64,000 nt of DNA from an uncultured Crocinitomix sp. (GCA_937136425.1 CAKZON010000054.1:47392-111391); one strand, 5' to 3'; shown: positions 1 to 9,042, numbered from the stretch's first letter. Notes: generated by a model from the letters alone, not told the origin. Translations and numbers: made by a program.

Positions 1-1043
1 CCTGGTTTAATATCATCCATTGTTAAATCTGGAATCATAGTTTGCAATGTTTTTAAGAAAAGACGTTTAGAAAAGGCACGGCGATATTCGTTAATTCCGA
101 ATTTCATATTACCGAAAAACAATTTCCAAGTTCCTCCATAAGATAAAGCATCAAATGTATCTTTCCAGCTAAAGTCAGTTTTCCCGTACCCTTCTCTCTT
201 AAAGGTGAATACAGCATTTGGTCCGCATTCAGTTTCCCCATTGGTCATTCTAGTAAAGTGAACGCCCAAAAATGGAAAATCAGGATTAGGAACTGGGTAA
301 ATCAAGTGTTTTACTTTATGCTTGGCTTGCTCTGTCAACTCATAATAATCACCTCTAAAGCCAACCACTTTTTCTTTTAGTTTTACTTTATCCGCTTTAG
401 CCATTCTATCCGCTTGTAATCCTGCACAAAAAATCAATTTTTTCGCATTCAATACTTTCCCTTCTGTAACCACCTCTTTATAGCCCGATTTATCGTTGAT
501 AGCAATTACTTTTTCACCTAAAACAAGTTTAGATTTTGGTTGTTTTCCTAAAGCGACCTCAGCCATTTTCTCTGTTGCTCCAACAAAATCAATAATTCCT
601 GTGCATGGCACATATATTCCACCAATGCTTTTAACGTGCGGTTCTATTTCGCGAACTTGATCTCCAGTAATTTTCTCAATTCCTTCGGTATTGTTAGCTT
701 CACCATTGGCAAAAATCTTATCCATAAAAGGCAATTCAGACTCTTTGGTAGCAACTACAACTTTTCCGCACACATCATGATCAACTCCATATTCTTTTGA
801 GAAAGCAACCAATTCGTGCCTTCCTTGCACACAATTTTTCGCTTTTAAAGAACCTGGCTTATAGTATAATCCTGAGTGTATTACTCCTGAATTGTGTCCC
901 GTTTGGTGGTTCGCTAATTTTGGTTCTTTTTCAACCAATACTATTTTCAAATCAGGATTCCGTAATTGCAATTTATATAAGGTTGCGGCACCAACGATAC
1001 CCCCTCCAATAATTGCAACATCAAATGTTTCTTTATTTTCCAA
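1..1043 (-). CDS. lhgO: L-2-hydroxyglutarate oxidase LhgO (C-terminus off the left edge)
   Basis: FAD-dependent oxidase of the DAO/GlpO fold that oxidises L-2-hydroxyglutarate to 2-oxoglutarate, a metabolite-repair reaction. About 347 residues are present; the family is near 400, so roughly 50 C-terminal residues lie outside the window. The N-terminus carries the FAD dinucleotide-binding motif GGGIVGA at about residues 13-19, then HQTGHNSGVIHSGLYY, which is characteristic of LhgO. No ATG fits the frame before the FAD motif; a TTG at 1041-1043 is the best start (in-frame stop at 1050-1052, CTG at 1047-1049 as alternative). A TAATTTTG element at 1062-1069 (minus strand) could be its -7 promoter box. 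Confidence 0.88.
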   Translation of the reverse strand, partial: MENKETFDVAIIGGGIVGAATLYKLQLRNPDLKIVLVEKEPKLANHQTGHNSGVIHSGLYYKPGSLKAKNCVQGRHELVAFSKEYGVDHDVCGKVVVATKESELPFMDKIFANGEANNTEGIEKITGDQVREIEPHVKSIGGIYVPCTGIIDFVGATEKMAEVALGKQPKSKLVLGEKVIAINDKSGYKEVVTEGKVLNAKKLIFCAGLQADRMAKADKVKLKEKVVGFRGDYYELTEQAKHKVKHLIYPVPNPDFPFLGVHFTRMTNGETECGPNAVFTFKREGYGKTDFSWKDTFDALSYGGTWKLFFGNMKFGINEYRRAFSKRLFLKTLQTMIPDLTMDDIKP

Positions 1044-1113
1044 TTTCAGTTAAATTTGGTACAAAATTAATGATTTTCTCGATAAGCAACCTTTCAAACG
1101 TAAAAGAACTATT

Positions 1114-2247
1114 TTGACCAAACAAAGCGCTAAAAAATCACCTACCATTTATTTTCCAAATTTGGATGCTGCTCGATTTTTAGCAGCCTTTGCGGTTTTT
1201 ATGCTCCACTTTTCAAACGAGTTACGCGGACTTTTTCCATCTATTAGTGAATCTACCATTTTTAAAGCGTTCTATTTATTTACAAGTAAAGGCAGTTTAG
1301 GTGTAAATTTCTTCTTTGTTTTAAGTGGGTTTTTAATCACATTTTTGATTTTAAATGAGCAAAAAAATTCTGGCAATTTTCATTTGGGTAAATTCTTAAT
1401 TCGACGAACTCTTAGAATTTGGCCTCTTTATTTTATAATTGGACTTATTGGTTTTGTTCTGTTTCCTCTTATTTTTTCAGATTATTTTACCTTACATGAT
1501 CCGCTTTACTATTTTCTTTTCATGGCAAATTTCGACGAAACATGGAATGCGGGTAATGATTCTATCAATTTTTTAACCTCTCCATGGTCTGTTGCGGTTG
1601 AAGAGCAATTTTATCTTTTTTGGGGAATAGCATTATTTAGTTTATTCAAACTGAAAGTATTTAAATTAGAGGTTTTAATTCTAGTTCTATATATCGCATC
1701 ATTCGTATTTCAATCCTTTAATTGGTTAGATGATAAGATTATCTATCATCACACTTTAGCCGTTTGTCAAGATATATTAATGGGATCTTTTATTGGATTA
1801 AGCTTGTTTAAAGGAAGAAACTGGATCAATAAAATAAAACGCCTACCTAAACTTGGCGTAATAGTCATTTATGCTGTGGGAATCATGCTGTGTTTGGCTA
1901 AAAACAAGTTATTTGATGGGCAGTTAATTATTATAGAACGGTCGGTACTTTCACTCTTTTTCGCCTTTGTAATACTTGATCAAATAAGAGGAGATCATTC
2001 GTTCATTAAATTGGGGAGGATTAAAATATTCAACTACTTAGGCAAAATTTCTTATGGTATATACATGTATCATCTTGTAATCATGTATTTATTATTGCGA
2101 TTTATTCCTTTCGAAAATTATTCAATCATAGCGGCTGCAGGAATTTTCTTTTTGTTGAGCGCAAGTTTAACTTTTATGCTCTCAGATTTAAGTTACCGAT
2201 ATATCGAATCTAAATTTTTATCTTTGAAACCAAAGCACAAGCATTAA
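1114..2247 (+). CDS. Acyltransferase 3 family membrane protein
   Basis: Integral membrane O-acyltransferase of the OafA/acyltransferase-3 type, which moves acyl groups onto surface sugars or other extracytoplasmic acceptors; the substrate cannot be told. The N-terminal LDAARFLAA...MLHF block supplies the family's conserved Arg21 and His32, and WSVAVEEQFYLFW near residues 158-170 is the second family hallmark. About ten hydrophobic segments run through the 377 residues, the usual family length. The start is TTG at 1114; the next in-frame ATG would remove the first membrane segment and most of the Arg-His motif. Its stop overlaps the start of the PAP2 gene by one base (TAATG), so the two are probably cotranscribed. 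Confidence 0.85.
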   Translation: MTKQSAKKSPTIYFPNLDAARFLAAFAVFMLHFSNELRGLFPSISESTIFKAFYLFTSKGSLGVNFFFVLSGFLITFLILNEQKNSGNFHLGKFLIRRTLRIWPLYFIIGLIGFVLFPLIFSDYFTLHDPLYYFLFMANFDETWNAGNDSINFLTSPWSVAVEEQFYLFWGIALFSLFKLKVFKLEVLILVLYIASFVFQSFNWLDDKIIYHHTLAVCQDILMGSFIGLSLFKGRNWINKIKRLPKLGVIVIYAVGIMLCLAKNKLFDGQLIIIERSVLSLFFAFVILDQIRGDHSFIKLGRIKIFNYLGKISYGIYMYHLVIMYLLLRFIPFENYSIIAAAGIFFLLSASLTFMLSDLSYRYIESKFLSLKPKHKH

Positions 2248-3029
2248 TGAAGAAACATTTCCTATTCTTATTTTTTATTCTGGCGACAATAACCTCCACG
2301 GCGCAAAACGATACAGTTGCTGTATCAGTAGTTAAGATAGATCCAACCCTTATAGGTGATCCCATACAACCAGCACCAAAACCTACTTTTTTTTCGCGTG
2401 CTTGGGCACCGATTGGGTTAAGTTTAATTAGTATTGATTTAATGCGTGATTCTAGCAAGTATGGTTTGCAAACATTGTCGCGCTCGTTTGTTGCAGACAC
2501 TTTTCGTACCCATGTTGATGATTGGATTCATTATGCCCCTGTTGTCACCATGTATGCCGCGGATCTTTTTCATGTCCCCGCAAAAAACACAGTTTGGAAT
2601 CAAACTAAATTTTTAATCATTTCAGAGGCCATAACTGCAGGAATAGTTTGGAGTTTAAAACTTGGATTAGGAGTACAACGTCCGAACAACGGAGCATACA
2701 CTGCTTACCCTTCGGGCCATACTTCTCAAGCGTTTGTTCAAAGCCAAGTTCTTTTCAACGAGTTTAGAGAAACGGCCCCTTTACTAGCTGCAAGTGGTTT
2801 TCTTTTTTCAACAACAACAGGTGTCTTACGCGTGTTAAATAATAGACATTGGGTGCCAGATGTTTTACTCGGCGCAGGAATTGGAATGTTAGTTACTAAT
2901 GCAGTTTATCACTTTGAACCATTTAAAAAATGGAATCCTTTTAAAAAGAAAAACAATAATCACCAATTGAGTTTTGTTCCTAGTTTTCGCCAAGATTTTG
3001 TTGGAGGTTATTTGAAAATTGGGTTCTAA
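2247..3029 (+). CDS. PAP2-family phosphatase
   Basis: Phosphatidic-acid-phosphatase type 2 family enzyme that removes phosphate from lipid phosphates such as undecaprenyl pyrophosphate, phosphatidate or a lipid A phosphate. All three catalytic motifs are visible in the 260 residues: KLGLGVQRP (138-146), PSGH (155-158) and RVLNNRHWVPD (195-205, catalytic His201 and Asp205). An N-terminal signal peptide ends near TAQ (18-20). Start ATG overlaps the stop of the acyltransferase gene by one base, which suggests translational coupling and a shared role in envelope lipid or glycan modification. Exact substrate unknown. Confidence 0.88.
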   Translation: MKKHFLFLFFILATITSTAQNDTVAVSVVKIDPTLIGDPIQPAPKPTFFSRAWAPIGLSLISIDLMRDSSKYGLQTLSRSFVADTFRTHVDDWIHYAPVVTMYAADLFHVPAKNTVWNQTKFLIISEAITAGIVWSLKLGLGVQRPNNGAYTAYPSGHTSQAFVQSQVLFNEFRETAPLLAASGFLFSTTTGVLRVLNNRHWVPDVLLGAGIGMLVTNAVYHFEPFKKWNPFKKKNNNHQLSFVPSFRQDFVGGYLKIGF

Positions 3030-3099
3030 TTAACAAACGGATACAGGTTTATACTTGCCTAGCATAGTTTTCTTTACTAAATTTAGTGAAACTCCCCAC

Positions 3100-3531
3100 A
3101 TGAAAACTAATTCGAAATACAACGCCATTCACCACGGCGTTATACTAAACATCTCTGAAGATAATTTGGTTCACATTTTATTTCCGCAAGATCTTGACTT
3201 TGGTTTAAAACAAGCCAAATCAATTGAAAGCATTATTTTGAAAAAGATAGGGTCAGAGAAATTCACCATAATTTCTGATTTTACAGACAGTTTTGGTTCT
3301 ATGACAAGCGAAGCACAGCGCTTTTTTGCAAGTGAGGCAAAATCTATCAGTCAAATTAAAGCCTCTGCAATTATTGTCAATAATTTACCCATTCGAATTT
3401 TAGTTAAATTTTACCTCAACTTTTTTAAACCTAATTACCCTACTAAAATTTTTGCAAATGTTGCACTTGCTAAAGAATGGTTTATGGAAATTGAAAATCA
3501 AAACGTCCAACATGCTTCTAATGTTGGATAA
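3100..3531 (+). CDS. Small STAS/SEC14-like (DUF7793-type) protein
   Basis: A soluble 143-residue protein resembling the small Bacteroidota proteins described as STAS/SEC14-like (DUF7793). It alternates predicted beta strands and helices (ILNISEDNLVHILF; FTIISDFTDSFGSM; ASAIIVNN) and ends with a helix containing ALAKEWF, as in that family. The reading frame extends to a TTG at 3055, but ATG at 3100 begins exactly where the conserved domain should and is preferred. Function unknown; such proteins are usually conserved singletons. The family call rests on pattern memory only. Confidence 0.6.
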   Translation: MKTNSKYNAIHHGVILNISEDNLVHILFPQDLDFGLKQAKSIESIILKKIGSEKFTIISDFTDSFGSMTSEAQRFFASEAKSISQIKASAIIVNNLPIRILVKFYLNFFKPNYPTKIFANVALAKEWFMEIENQNVQHASNVG

Positions 3532-3549
3532 CCTAAACAATTAAAAGTT

Positions 3550-3557
3550 GTATTTTT
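3550..3557 (+). promoter_or_regulatory. TAnnTTTG -7 promoter element before the NlpC/P60 gene
   Basis: TATTTTTG matches the Bacteroidota -7 consensus TAnnTTTG and lies 30 bases before the ATG at 3588. No clear -33 TTG at 19-20 bases upstream, so this is a partial match. Confidence 0.35.
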
Positions 3558-3587
3558 GAATTAAATCAATCCTTAAATATTTAATTC

Positions 3588-4355
3588 ATGCAACTTGAAA
3601 TTAAGGCATACGGAATATGTAATTTATCAGTAGTACCGGTTCGTTCTTCGGCTTCTGATGAGGCAGAAATAGTTACACAATTACTATTTGGCGACACTGT
3701 TGAAATTATTGAAAAAGGCCAACCATGGATAAAAATTAAATTTGCTCAAGATAATTATGAAGGCTGGATGGACTTTAAACAGCTGACATATATTGATCAA
3801 GAAGAATTTGAAAAAATCAATAATAATTCCACCCAATATTTACAAGATCCATTACTTACTATTACTGGACCAAGAGGCAAACAAAATATTATGTTAGGTT
3901 CTGCTTTGGTAAACCTTAAAGATGGCGCAATGATATTTGGTAATGAAATTTACACGGTTGAACAAACTGTAAATGCGGGTAATCAAAGTTTGCTTCAAAC
4001 CACAATGGGTTATTTAAATACGCCCTATCTGTGGGGAGGTAAATCAATTTTTGGAATTGATTGTTCAGCCTTGGTTCAAAACATTTTTAAAGTACATGGT
4101 ACGCTTTTACCTCGAGATGCCTCACAGCAAGTAAACGCTGGAGAGTTAGTTGAATTTGCTGATCGTAAAGTGGGGGATGTTCCCTTCTTCATCAACGCGA
4201 AAGGTGTTGTTCACCATGTGGGTATATTAACGACTAAGGATGAAATTATTCATGCTGCAGGATCTGTACGTGTAGATGCGTTTGATGAAAAAGGAATTTT
4301 TAGAAAAGATTTAGATAAATACACGCATCATTATCATAGCATTAGAAGATACTAG
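3588..4355 (+). CDS. NlpC/P60 cell-wall hydrolase with N-terminal SH3 domain
   Basis: Peptidoglycan endopeptidase of the C40 (NlpC/P60) family that cuts gamma-D-Glu-diaminopimelate type bonds in stem peptides. The 255 residues contain a bacterial SH3-like domain (about 1-70, VVPVRSSASDEAEIV and EGWMDFKQL) for wall binding, then the catalytic domain (about 130-255) with Cys159 in GIDCSALV, His210 in HHVGI and His222 in IIHAAG, all in the correct order. There is no obvious signal peptide, which is common for this Bacteroidota subgroup and leaves its location open. Transcribed alone; the next gene is convergent. Confidence 0.9.
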   Translation: MQLEIKAYGICNLSVVPVRSSASDEAEIVTQLLFGDTVEIIEKGQPWIKIKFAQDNYEGWMDFKQLTYIDQEEFEKINNNSTQYLQDPLLTITGPRGKQNIMLGSALVNLKDGAMIFGNEIYTVEQTVNAGNQSLLQTTMGYLNTPYLWGGKSIFGIDCSALVQNIFKVHGTLLPRDASQQVNAGELVEFADRKVGDVPFFINAKGVVHHVGILTTKDEIIHAAGSVRVDAFDEKGIFRKDLDKYTHHYHSIRRY

Positions 4356-4377
4356 TACAAAAAAACAATGCATGTTA

Positions 4378-4866
4378 TTAATCCTCCTCTAAAGGTTGTA
4401 TTTCTTCCATCAAACCATCAATAAGCACATCTAAAGTATCCATATCAGTTCCATCTCCGCAATAAGCGGTTGTATCTTCTGCTATCATGCCAACATCATC
4501 TACCATGCCCACAGGTTCAATTTCTCCAAGAGTTGCCCCCCCAAAAGGTGATTCGCACCCTGTAAACAATGTTAAACCAAATACAAACATGCAAGCGTAC
4601 AAGAACTTACTTCTAAAAACTGGAATCGATTGATTTTCCCAAATGTGATAATTCGTATTTACCATATCCAATTGAGTATTTGAAATATGTCCGCATGTTT
4701 TCTGCCCAGATCGTAATATTAATATTTCCCGAATTTCTTCTGGTTGTTTTGCCGTAAAATCAATCACATCAAACTGACATTTGCCACAATAAGCCCCTTT
4801 CTCTGTAGGCTGCATTTTGTTCCAATCCTCTGAACAAGGGCTTGGAATTCCAATTTTAGATTTCAT
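4378..4866 (-). CDS. Cys-rich N-terminal domain plus internal lipobox-like membrane segment
   Basis: A 162-residue protein of a recurrent but unnamed Bacteroidota type. The N-terminal 60 residues carry Cys11, a CxxC pair at 27-30 followed by DVIDFT, and Cys58 in TCGHI, a pattern suggesting a small metal- or redox-binding module. A hydrophobic stretch (87-103) runs directly into LTLFTGC (98-104), which looks like a lipobox but is about 85 residues from the start. The C-terminal 55 residues are acidic. Convergent with the NlpC/P60 gene and divergent from the small membrane gene at 4956. Function unknown. Confidence 0.65.
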   Translation of the reverse strand: MKSKIGIPSPCSEDWNKMQPTEKGAYCGKCQFDVIDFTAKQPEEIREILILRSGQKTCGHISNTQLDMVNTNYHIWENQSIPVFRSKFLYACMFVFGLTLFTGCESPFGGATLGEIEPVGMVDDVGMIAEDTTAYCGDGTDMDTLDVLIDGLMEEIQPLEED

Positions 4867-4955
4867 AGTTTCAATTTACATTATATACCTGAAAAAAGCA
4901 AAAGGTCACCCAAAACAGAAAATTTTATTTAAAAAGAAGTAGATTTATAAAACGC

Positions 4956-5345
4956 ATGGAGATTTTTAGTAAAATATTTTTTATTGCTACATCAGGACTT
5001 TTCATTCTACTGTTTATGCTCTTAATTGAGCATCCCAAACGTAATATGATTGGATGGACTATCTTTGGATTTGTTACGCTATTAATCATAGGATCAATTC
5101 CTATTTTGGCAATAATTTCTCCGCTATGTCCTCTATTTGTATTATTAGATCTTAAAAGATTAAGCCTAAAAACATGTCTCATTTACATAGGAGCTTTCTT
5201 TCTTGTATTTGGTGTTTGGGCGACTTTCATTTTCAATTCATTGCCTTTTTATTACTATCCAATCTTAGTATTTCTTTATGTTTTAATTGCTAAGTTCTCT
5301 TTTGACGGAGTACAAAAAAAAGAGCAATTGAAAGAAATCATATAA
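4956..5345 (+). CDS. Small multi-span membrane protein
   Basis: 129 residues, unrecognised. Three or four hydrophobic segments are evident (about 6-24, 32-66, 75-95, 100-113) with a lysine-rich C-terminal tail (KKEQLKE). ATG start at 4956. It ends 12 bases before yjbQ and may be cotranscribed with it, although a functional link is not apparent. Confidence 0.55.
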   Translation: MEIFSKIFFIATSGLFILLFMLLIEHPKRNMIGWTIFGFVTLLIIGSIPILAIISPLCPLFVLLDLKRLSLKTCLIYIGAFFLVFGVWATFIFNSLPFYYYPILVFLYVLIAKFSFDGVQKKEQLKEII

Positions 5346-5357
5346 ACTAAATACCGA

Positions 5358-5765
5358 ATGCAACAATACCAAATCAGACTGCCTCAATATTCCCGTGGAT
5401 TTCACATAATTACAGATGACATTCTAAATCAAATTCATGAATTACCGCAAGTTGGTTTATTACACCTCTTCATTCAACATACCTCTGCAGGTATTTGTAT
5501 AAATGAAAATGCTGATCCTTCTGTGTTGGCAGATTTAAATGCTTGGTTTAATAAAAACATTAAAGAAAATGAACCCTATTATCAACACACTTTTGAAGGG
5601 CCTGATGATATGCCAGCACACATTAAATCTATTATAACTGGTTGTGAAGTTACAATACCAATTACTAATGGAAGATTAAATTTAGGTACTTGGCAGGGAA
5701 TATATTTGGGTGAATTTAGAAACCACGGAGGTTCGCGCAAAATAATTGCAACACTTCATAGTTAA
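5358..5765 (+). CDS. YjbQ family protein (UPF0047; secondary thiamine-phosphate synthase type)
   Basis: Full-length (135 residues) member of the YjbQ/UPF0047 family. Members show weak thiamine-phosphate synthase activity, but the physiological role is not settled. Diagnostic sequence: HTSAGICINENADP (residues 41-54), His88 in DMPAHIKS and the LGTWQGIYLGEFR block (109-121). These residues form the family's metal-binding pocket. ATG start 12 bases after the preceding small membrane gene. Confidence 0.88.
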   Translation: MQQYQIRLPQYSRGFHIITDDILNQIHELPQVGLLHLFIQHTSAGICINENADPSVLADLNAWFNKNIKENEPYYQHTFEGPDDMPAHIKSIITGCEVTIPITNGRLNLGTWQGIYLGEFRNHGGSRKIIATLHS

Positions 5766-5856
5766 TTTTCAGACATCATATTCTAAAAAAATATGCCTCA
5801 ATCCCACCATTAATCAAACTCAACTCATTAATTTAGTCGTATAAACCTATTTAGCG

Positions 5857-7089
5857 TTGACAGTAATAAAACCATTCAAAGCCATTCGCCCAACAAGGGA
5901 TAAAGCTTATTTAGTTGCTACACGACCTTTTTATGCATATAATAAAGAAGTATTGCACGCCAAGCTTAATCATAACCCTTATACTTTTTTGCATGTTATT
6001 AATCCTGAATTTCACACGGATGATAAAACGCAACCTAACACACCTGAACGTTTTCAAAAAATCAGGAACAAGTTCGTTGAGTTTATCAACGAAGGGATTT
6101 TTATGCAAGAGGAAAAGGAAAGTTATTATTTATATCGACAGACCGTTGAGGGGCATGAATATATTGGTTTAATAGCAGGTGCTTCAGTTGATCAGTATAA
6201 TAGCGGGCATATAAAAAAGCATGAAGAAACAATTACCGAACGGGAGACTGTTTTTTCTAACTATTTAAAGATTGTAGAGTTTAATGTAGAGCCTGTACTC
6301 CTATTTCACCGCAAACATGAAGCATTGAACCAATTATTGTTGCCGTTAATGTTTGCAAGGCCCGAATATGAATTTACGTCGTGGGATCGCGGTAAACATG
6401 AAATTTGGATTGTTAATGACACTGAAACAATTCAAAAAATTCAAAATTATTATAGTGAAATTGATGATGTTTATATCGCAGATGGGCATCACCGTTGCGC
6501 TTCATCTGCCCGCTATAGTAATAGCATCACCGATAAAACCAGTAAAAATCAGGACTTATTTCTAGCCTGTTTTATATCTGAAGAAAAATTAAAAATCTTT
6601 GATTATAATCGCCTCGTAAAAGATTTAAACGGGCTTACAGCAAATGAATTTTTGGATAAAATTGAAAAGTCATTTATCATTACACAAGTTTTGCATGAAG
6701 ATGCCTCACCAACTGGACTGCATGAAATAAGCATGTATCTTGAAGGTCAATGGTATAAATTAACCGCTAAAGAGGGCACTTTTGATCGAGATCATGCTGT
6801 TTATAAATTAGACACTGATATACTCACAAAAAATATTTTAGAACCGATTCTAGACCTGCACGATTTAAAAACGAATGACCGCGTTAGTTTTATAAATGGC
6901 AAAAAAGGCATGGAAGGTATTGAAACCGCCGTGGAAGAATCTCGCGCAAAAGTTGGTTTTGGCTTATTTCCTGTCTCAGTAACAGATTTGAAACGTGTAT
7001 CTGACGGTAATTTAATTATGCCACCAAAATCTACATGGATTGAGCCTAAACTAAGAAGTGGCTTAACCATTTTCCCACTAGATGATTAA
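5857..7089 (+). CDS. DUF1015 family protein
   Basis: A 410-residue protein matching the DUF1015 family (annotated in places as a putative HTH or SpoOJ-like protein without firm evidence). Typical features: N-terminal IKPFKAIRPTRDKA, the central YIADGHHRCASSARY block near residue 206-220 and C-terminal MPPKSTWIEPKLRSGL. The start must be TTG at 5857, because the conserved N-terminus begins immediately after it and no ATG is available. It sits 3 bases before the YggS gene, so the two form a transcription unit. Function not known. Confidence 0.85.
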   Translation: MTVIKPFKAIRPTRDKAYLVATRPFYAYNKEVLHAKLNHNPYTFLHVINPEFHTDDKTQPNTPERFQKIRNKFVEFINEGIFMQEEKESYYLYRQTVEGHEYIGLIAGASVDQYNSGHIKKHEETITERETVFSNYLKIVEFNVEPVLLFHRKHEALNQLLLPLMFARPEYEFTSWDRGKHEIWIVNDTETIQKIQNYYSEIDDVYIADGHHRCASSARYSNSITDKTSKNQDLFLACFISEEKLKIFDYNRLVKDLNGLTANEFLDKIEKSFIITQVLHEDASPTGLHEISMYLEGQWYKLTAKEGTFDRDHAVYKLDTDILTKNILEPILDLHDLKTNDRVSFINGKKGMEGIETAVEESRAKVGFGLFPVSVTDLKRVSDGNLIMPPKSTWIEPKLRSGLTIFPLDD

Positions 7090-7092
7090 ATT

Positions 7093-7755
7093 ATGATTAA
7101 AGAGAATTTAAATAAAATTAAAAGTGATATTCCTAAAGGAGTAACATTGGTTGCTGTTTCAAAAACTAAGCCTAATCAATTAATTGAAGAGGCATATGCT
7201 GCAGGTCAACGTCACTTTGGTGAAAACCGTGTACAAGAGCTAGAAGAGAAGCATGCCGTTTTGCCAAAAGATATTTATTGGCATATGATTGGACATTTAC
7301 AGTCCAAAAAAGTGAAAAAAATTGCGCCATTTGTTCATTTAATTCATGGGGTTGATTCATTTAAACTATTGCAGGAAATAAATAAACAGGCGCTAAAGAA
7401 CAACCGCACAATTGATTGTTTATTGCAATTTCATATTGCGCAAGAAGCCACTAAATTTGGTTTTTCAATTGAAGAGATTGAAGAAATACTAAAGTCAGAT
7501 GAATTTTTAGCCCTAAATAATGTTCGGATATTGGGCGTTATGGGCATGGCAACTTTTACTGAATGTAATGAACAAATTCACTCAGAATTTGGCGTATTAA
7601 AAGATTACTTTGATGAACTTAAAGGTAAATACTCTAACGTCCTCCCTAACTTCACAGAAGTTTCAATGGGTATGAGCGGTGATTTTAAAATTGCGATTGA
7701 AGAAGGAAGTACAATGGTAAGAGTAGGTAGTTCTATTTTTGGTAGCCGCGGATAA
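7093..7755 (+). CDS. yggS: YggS/PLPBP family pyridoxal-phosphate homeostasis protein
   Basis: PLP-binding alanine-racemase-fold protein of the COG0325 family, which buffers pyridoxal 5'-phosphate and affects amino-acid metabolism rather than catalysing a known reaction. The PLP lysine is Lys24 in AVSKTKP; FGENRVQE (42-49), HMIGHLQSKK and the C-terminal EVSMGMSGDF and STMVRVGSSIFG phosphate-binding segments are all present. Length of 220 residues is standard. Starts 3 bases after the DUF1015 stop. Confidence 0.93.
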   Translation: MIKENLNKIKSDIPKGVTLVAVSKTKPNQLIEEAYAAGQRHFGENRVQELEEKHAVLPKDIYWHMIGHLQSKKVKKIAPFVHLIHGVDSFKLLQEINKQALKNNRTIDCLLQFHIAQEATKFGFSIEEIEEILKSDEFLALNNVRILGVMGMATFTECNEQIHSEFGVLKDYFDELKGKYSNVLPNFTEVSMGMSGDFKIAIEEGSTMVRVGSSIFGSRG

Positions 7756-7784
7756 ATTCGTACATTGAGTGAAACAAAAAAATA

Positions 7785-7964
7785 ATGATATTTCTAGTGT
7801 CATTTATCTGTTGCATAGGCTGTAATCAAATTGATTATTCTGCTAATGATTTAATTATGAATTTTGTGGAGAGTACTTCTCTTCTCCTTCCTGCAATTCT
7901 ATTAGTCATACTTTTTATTCGAATGAAGATAATGAAAGGACGTAATGCTGCGGCTTACGCTTAA
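7785..7964 (+). CDS. Possible 59-residue small membrane/lipo-protein
   Basis: An ATG-started frame of 59 codons fills part of the 356-base gap between yggS and the beta-barrel gene. The product has a hydrophobic N-terminus ending in ICCIGC (cysteines 9, 10 and 13, lipobox-like), a short polar loop and one strong transmembrane segment (about 32-46), then a basic tail. That composition is unlikely for random AT-rich sequence, but no homologue is recognised. It would be the third gene of the DUF1015-yggS unit and ends before the terminator at 8037. Confidence 0.35.
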   Translation: MIFLVSFICCIGCNQIDYSANDLIMNFVESTSLLLPAILLVILFIRMKIMKGRNAAAYA

Positions 7965-8036
7965 TTGTCAAATAACATTCAATATTTTCTTCATTAAAAT
8001 CATTCCTCCAATTATTACCATTGAGCGGAAACCATT

Positions 8037-8073
8037 GCCCGATTACCGAGTTTTAATCAGGCTGGGTGTTTTT
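8037..8073 (+). terminator. Probable terminator after yggS / small ORF
   Basis: Arms GCCCGATTA (8037-8045) and TAATCAGGC (8054-8062) pair over nine positions with one mismatch around an 8-base loop, followed by TGGGTG and a T run. Confidence 0.5.
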
Positions 8074-8111
8074 ATTCGTATATTCATTTCAAATCAATTA
8101 AAACCAATAAA

Positions 8112-8879
8112 ATGAAAAGAAAAATACTTTTACTAGCGGCTTCCGTTATGTTATCTACAGGGCTATCTGCACAATTTCAAATTGGACTAAAAGGTGGTTA
8201 CGCACTAGGTGCCACTCAATCAAGCATTGGATATAGTTATGACGGAGACCAAGTAACAACCTTATATGGAACGTACGGAGAAGGAATTCCATTTGGTGTT
8301 GAATTTCGTTATTTGTTAGGAGACAATTTTGGATTACAATTAGATGCTACTTATTTATTGGGTAGTGAAATAACAAATTTTGAGCTACTCACTGCTGGAT
8401 TTGAGCAAAGCACGGTAACAAAAACAACACAATTTAGAATCGCACCTACTATGGTATTTAAATCTGACCTTGGAATCTATTCAAGATTTGGTGCTATTAT
8501 ACCACTAATGGGGAAAACAGTTGCAACCTCTAAAGACGTAAATGGCGGAGGAGTTGGTATACCATCAGAAATAGACATTGAAGCGAAAGGCAAGTTTGGT
8601 TTAGGATATGTAGGCACCTTAGGTTATGAACTAACCATGGGTAATGTTGGTATTTTTGGAGAATTAGAATATATTGGATTATCCATTAAACGATCTTCAA
8701 CTGAAATCACTAAATACAATATTGGAGGAGTTGATCAGTTAGGAAACTTAACTGATGAGCAAAAAAACACAACTTACGAAGATGTTACAACCTTTGGAGG
8801 TACAACAGCACAAGCTAGTAGCTCTGCCTATAATTCAATCGGTGTAAATATTGGAGTTAGATTCAATATTGGCGATTAA
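8112..8879 (+). CDS. Outer-membrane beta-barrel protein
   Basis: 255 residues with a clear signal peptide (MKRKILLLAASVMLSTGLSAQ, cleavage about 19-20) and alternating amphipathic strands with Gly/aromatic spacing, starting FQIGLKGGYALGA and ending GVNIGVRFNIGD with a strand-like C-terminus. This is the general porin-like/OmpW-like small barrel type (PF13568-like) common in Bacteroidota. Ligand unknown. It stands alone, with terminators on both sides. Confidence 0.75.
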   Translation: MKRKILLLAASVMLSTGLSAQFQIGLKGGYALGATQSSIGYSYDGDQVTTLYGTYGEGIPFGVEFRYLLGDNFGLQLDATYLLGSEITNFELLTAGFEQSTVTKTTQFRIAPTMVFKSDLGIYSRFGAIIPLMGKTVATSKDVNGGGVGIPSEIDIEAKGKFGLGYVGTLGYELTMGNVGIFGELEYIGLSIKRSSTEITKYNIGGVDQLGNLTDEQKNTTYEDVTTFGGTTAQASSSAYNSIGVNIGVRFNIGD

Positions 8880-8896
8880 GCTTAAACAATAAATTT

Positions 8897-8949
8897 AAAG
8901 GGATTATTCGTTGGATATTTACTGTTCATTCTAGAATAATCCCTTTTTT
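8897..8949 (+). terminator. Rho-independent terminator of the beta-barrel gene
   Basis: AAAGGGATTATTC (8897-8909) pairs with GAATAATCCCTTT (8934-8946), a 13-base-pair stem, followed by a T run. Confidence 0.85.
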
Positions 8950-9042
8950 AATGCTCTTAAATTCAAGATATCATTCTAGTTCACTTATTTTTGCAAGAGA
9001 CTTTAGAACAAATAAGCATTCTTGTAATAACGGATAACATAC

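Noticed and set aside
2210..2500. 96-codon minus-strand frame
   Set aside because: Lies across the end of the acyltransferase and the start of PAP2, both well supported.
5911..6172. Short frames on both strands inside the DUF1015 gene
   Set aside because: Overlapped fully by the conserved DUF1015 frame.
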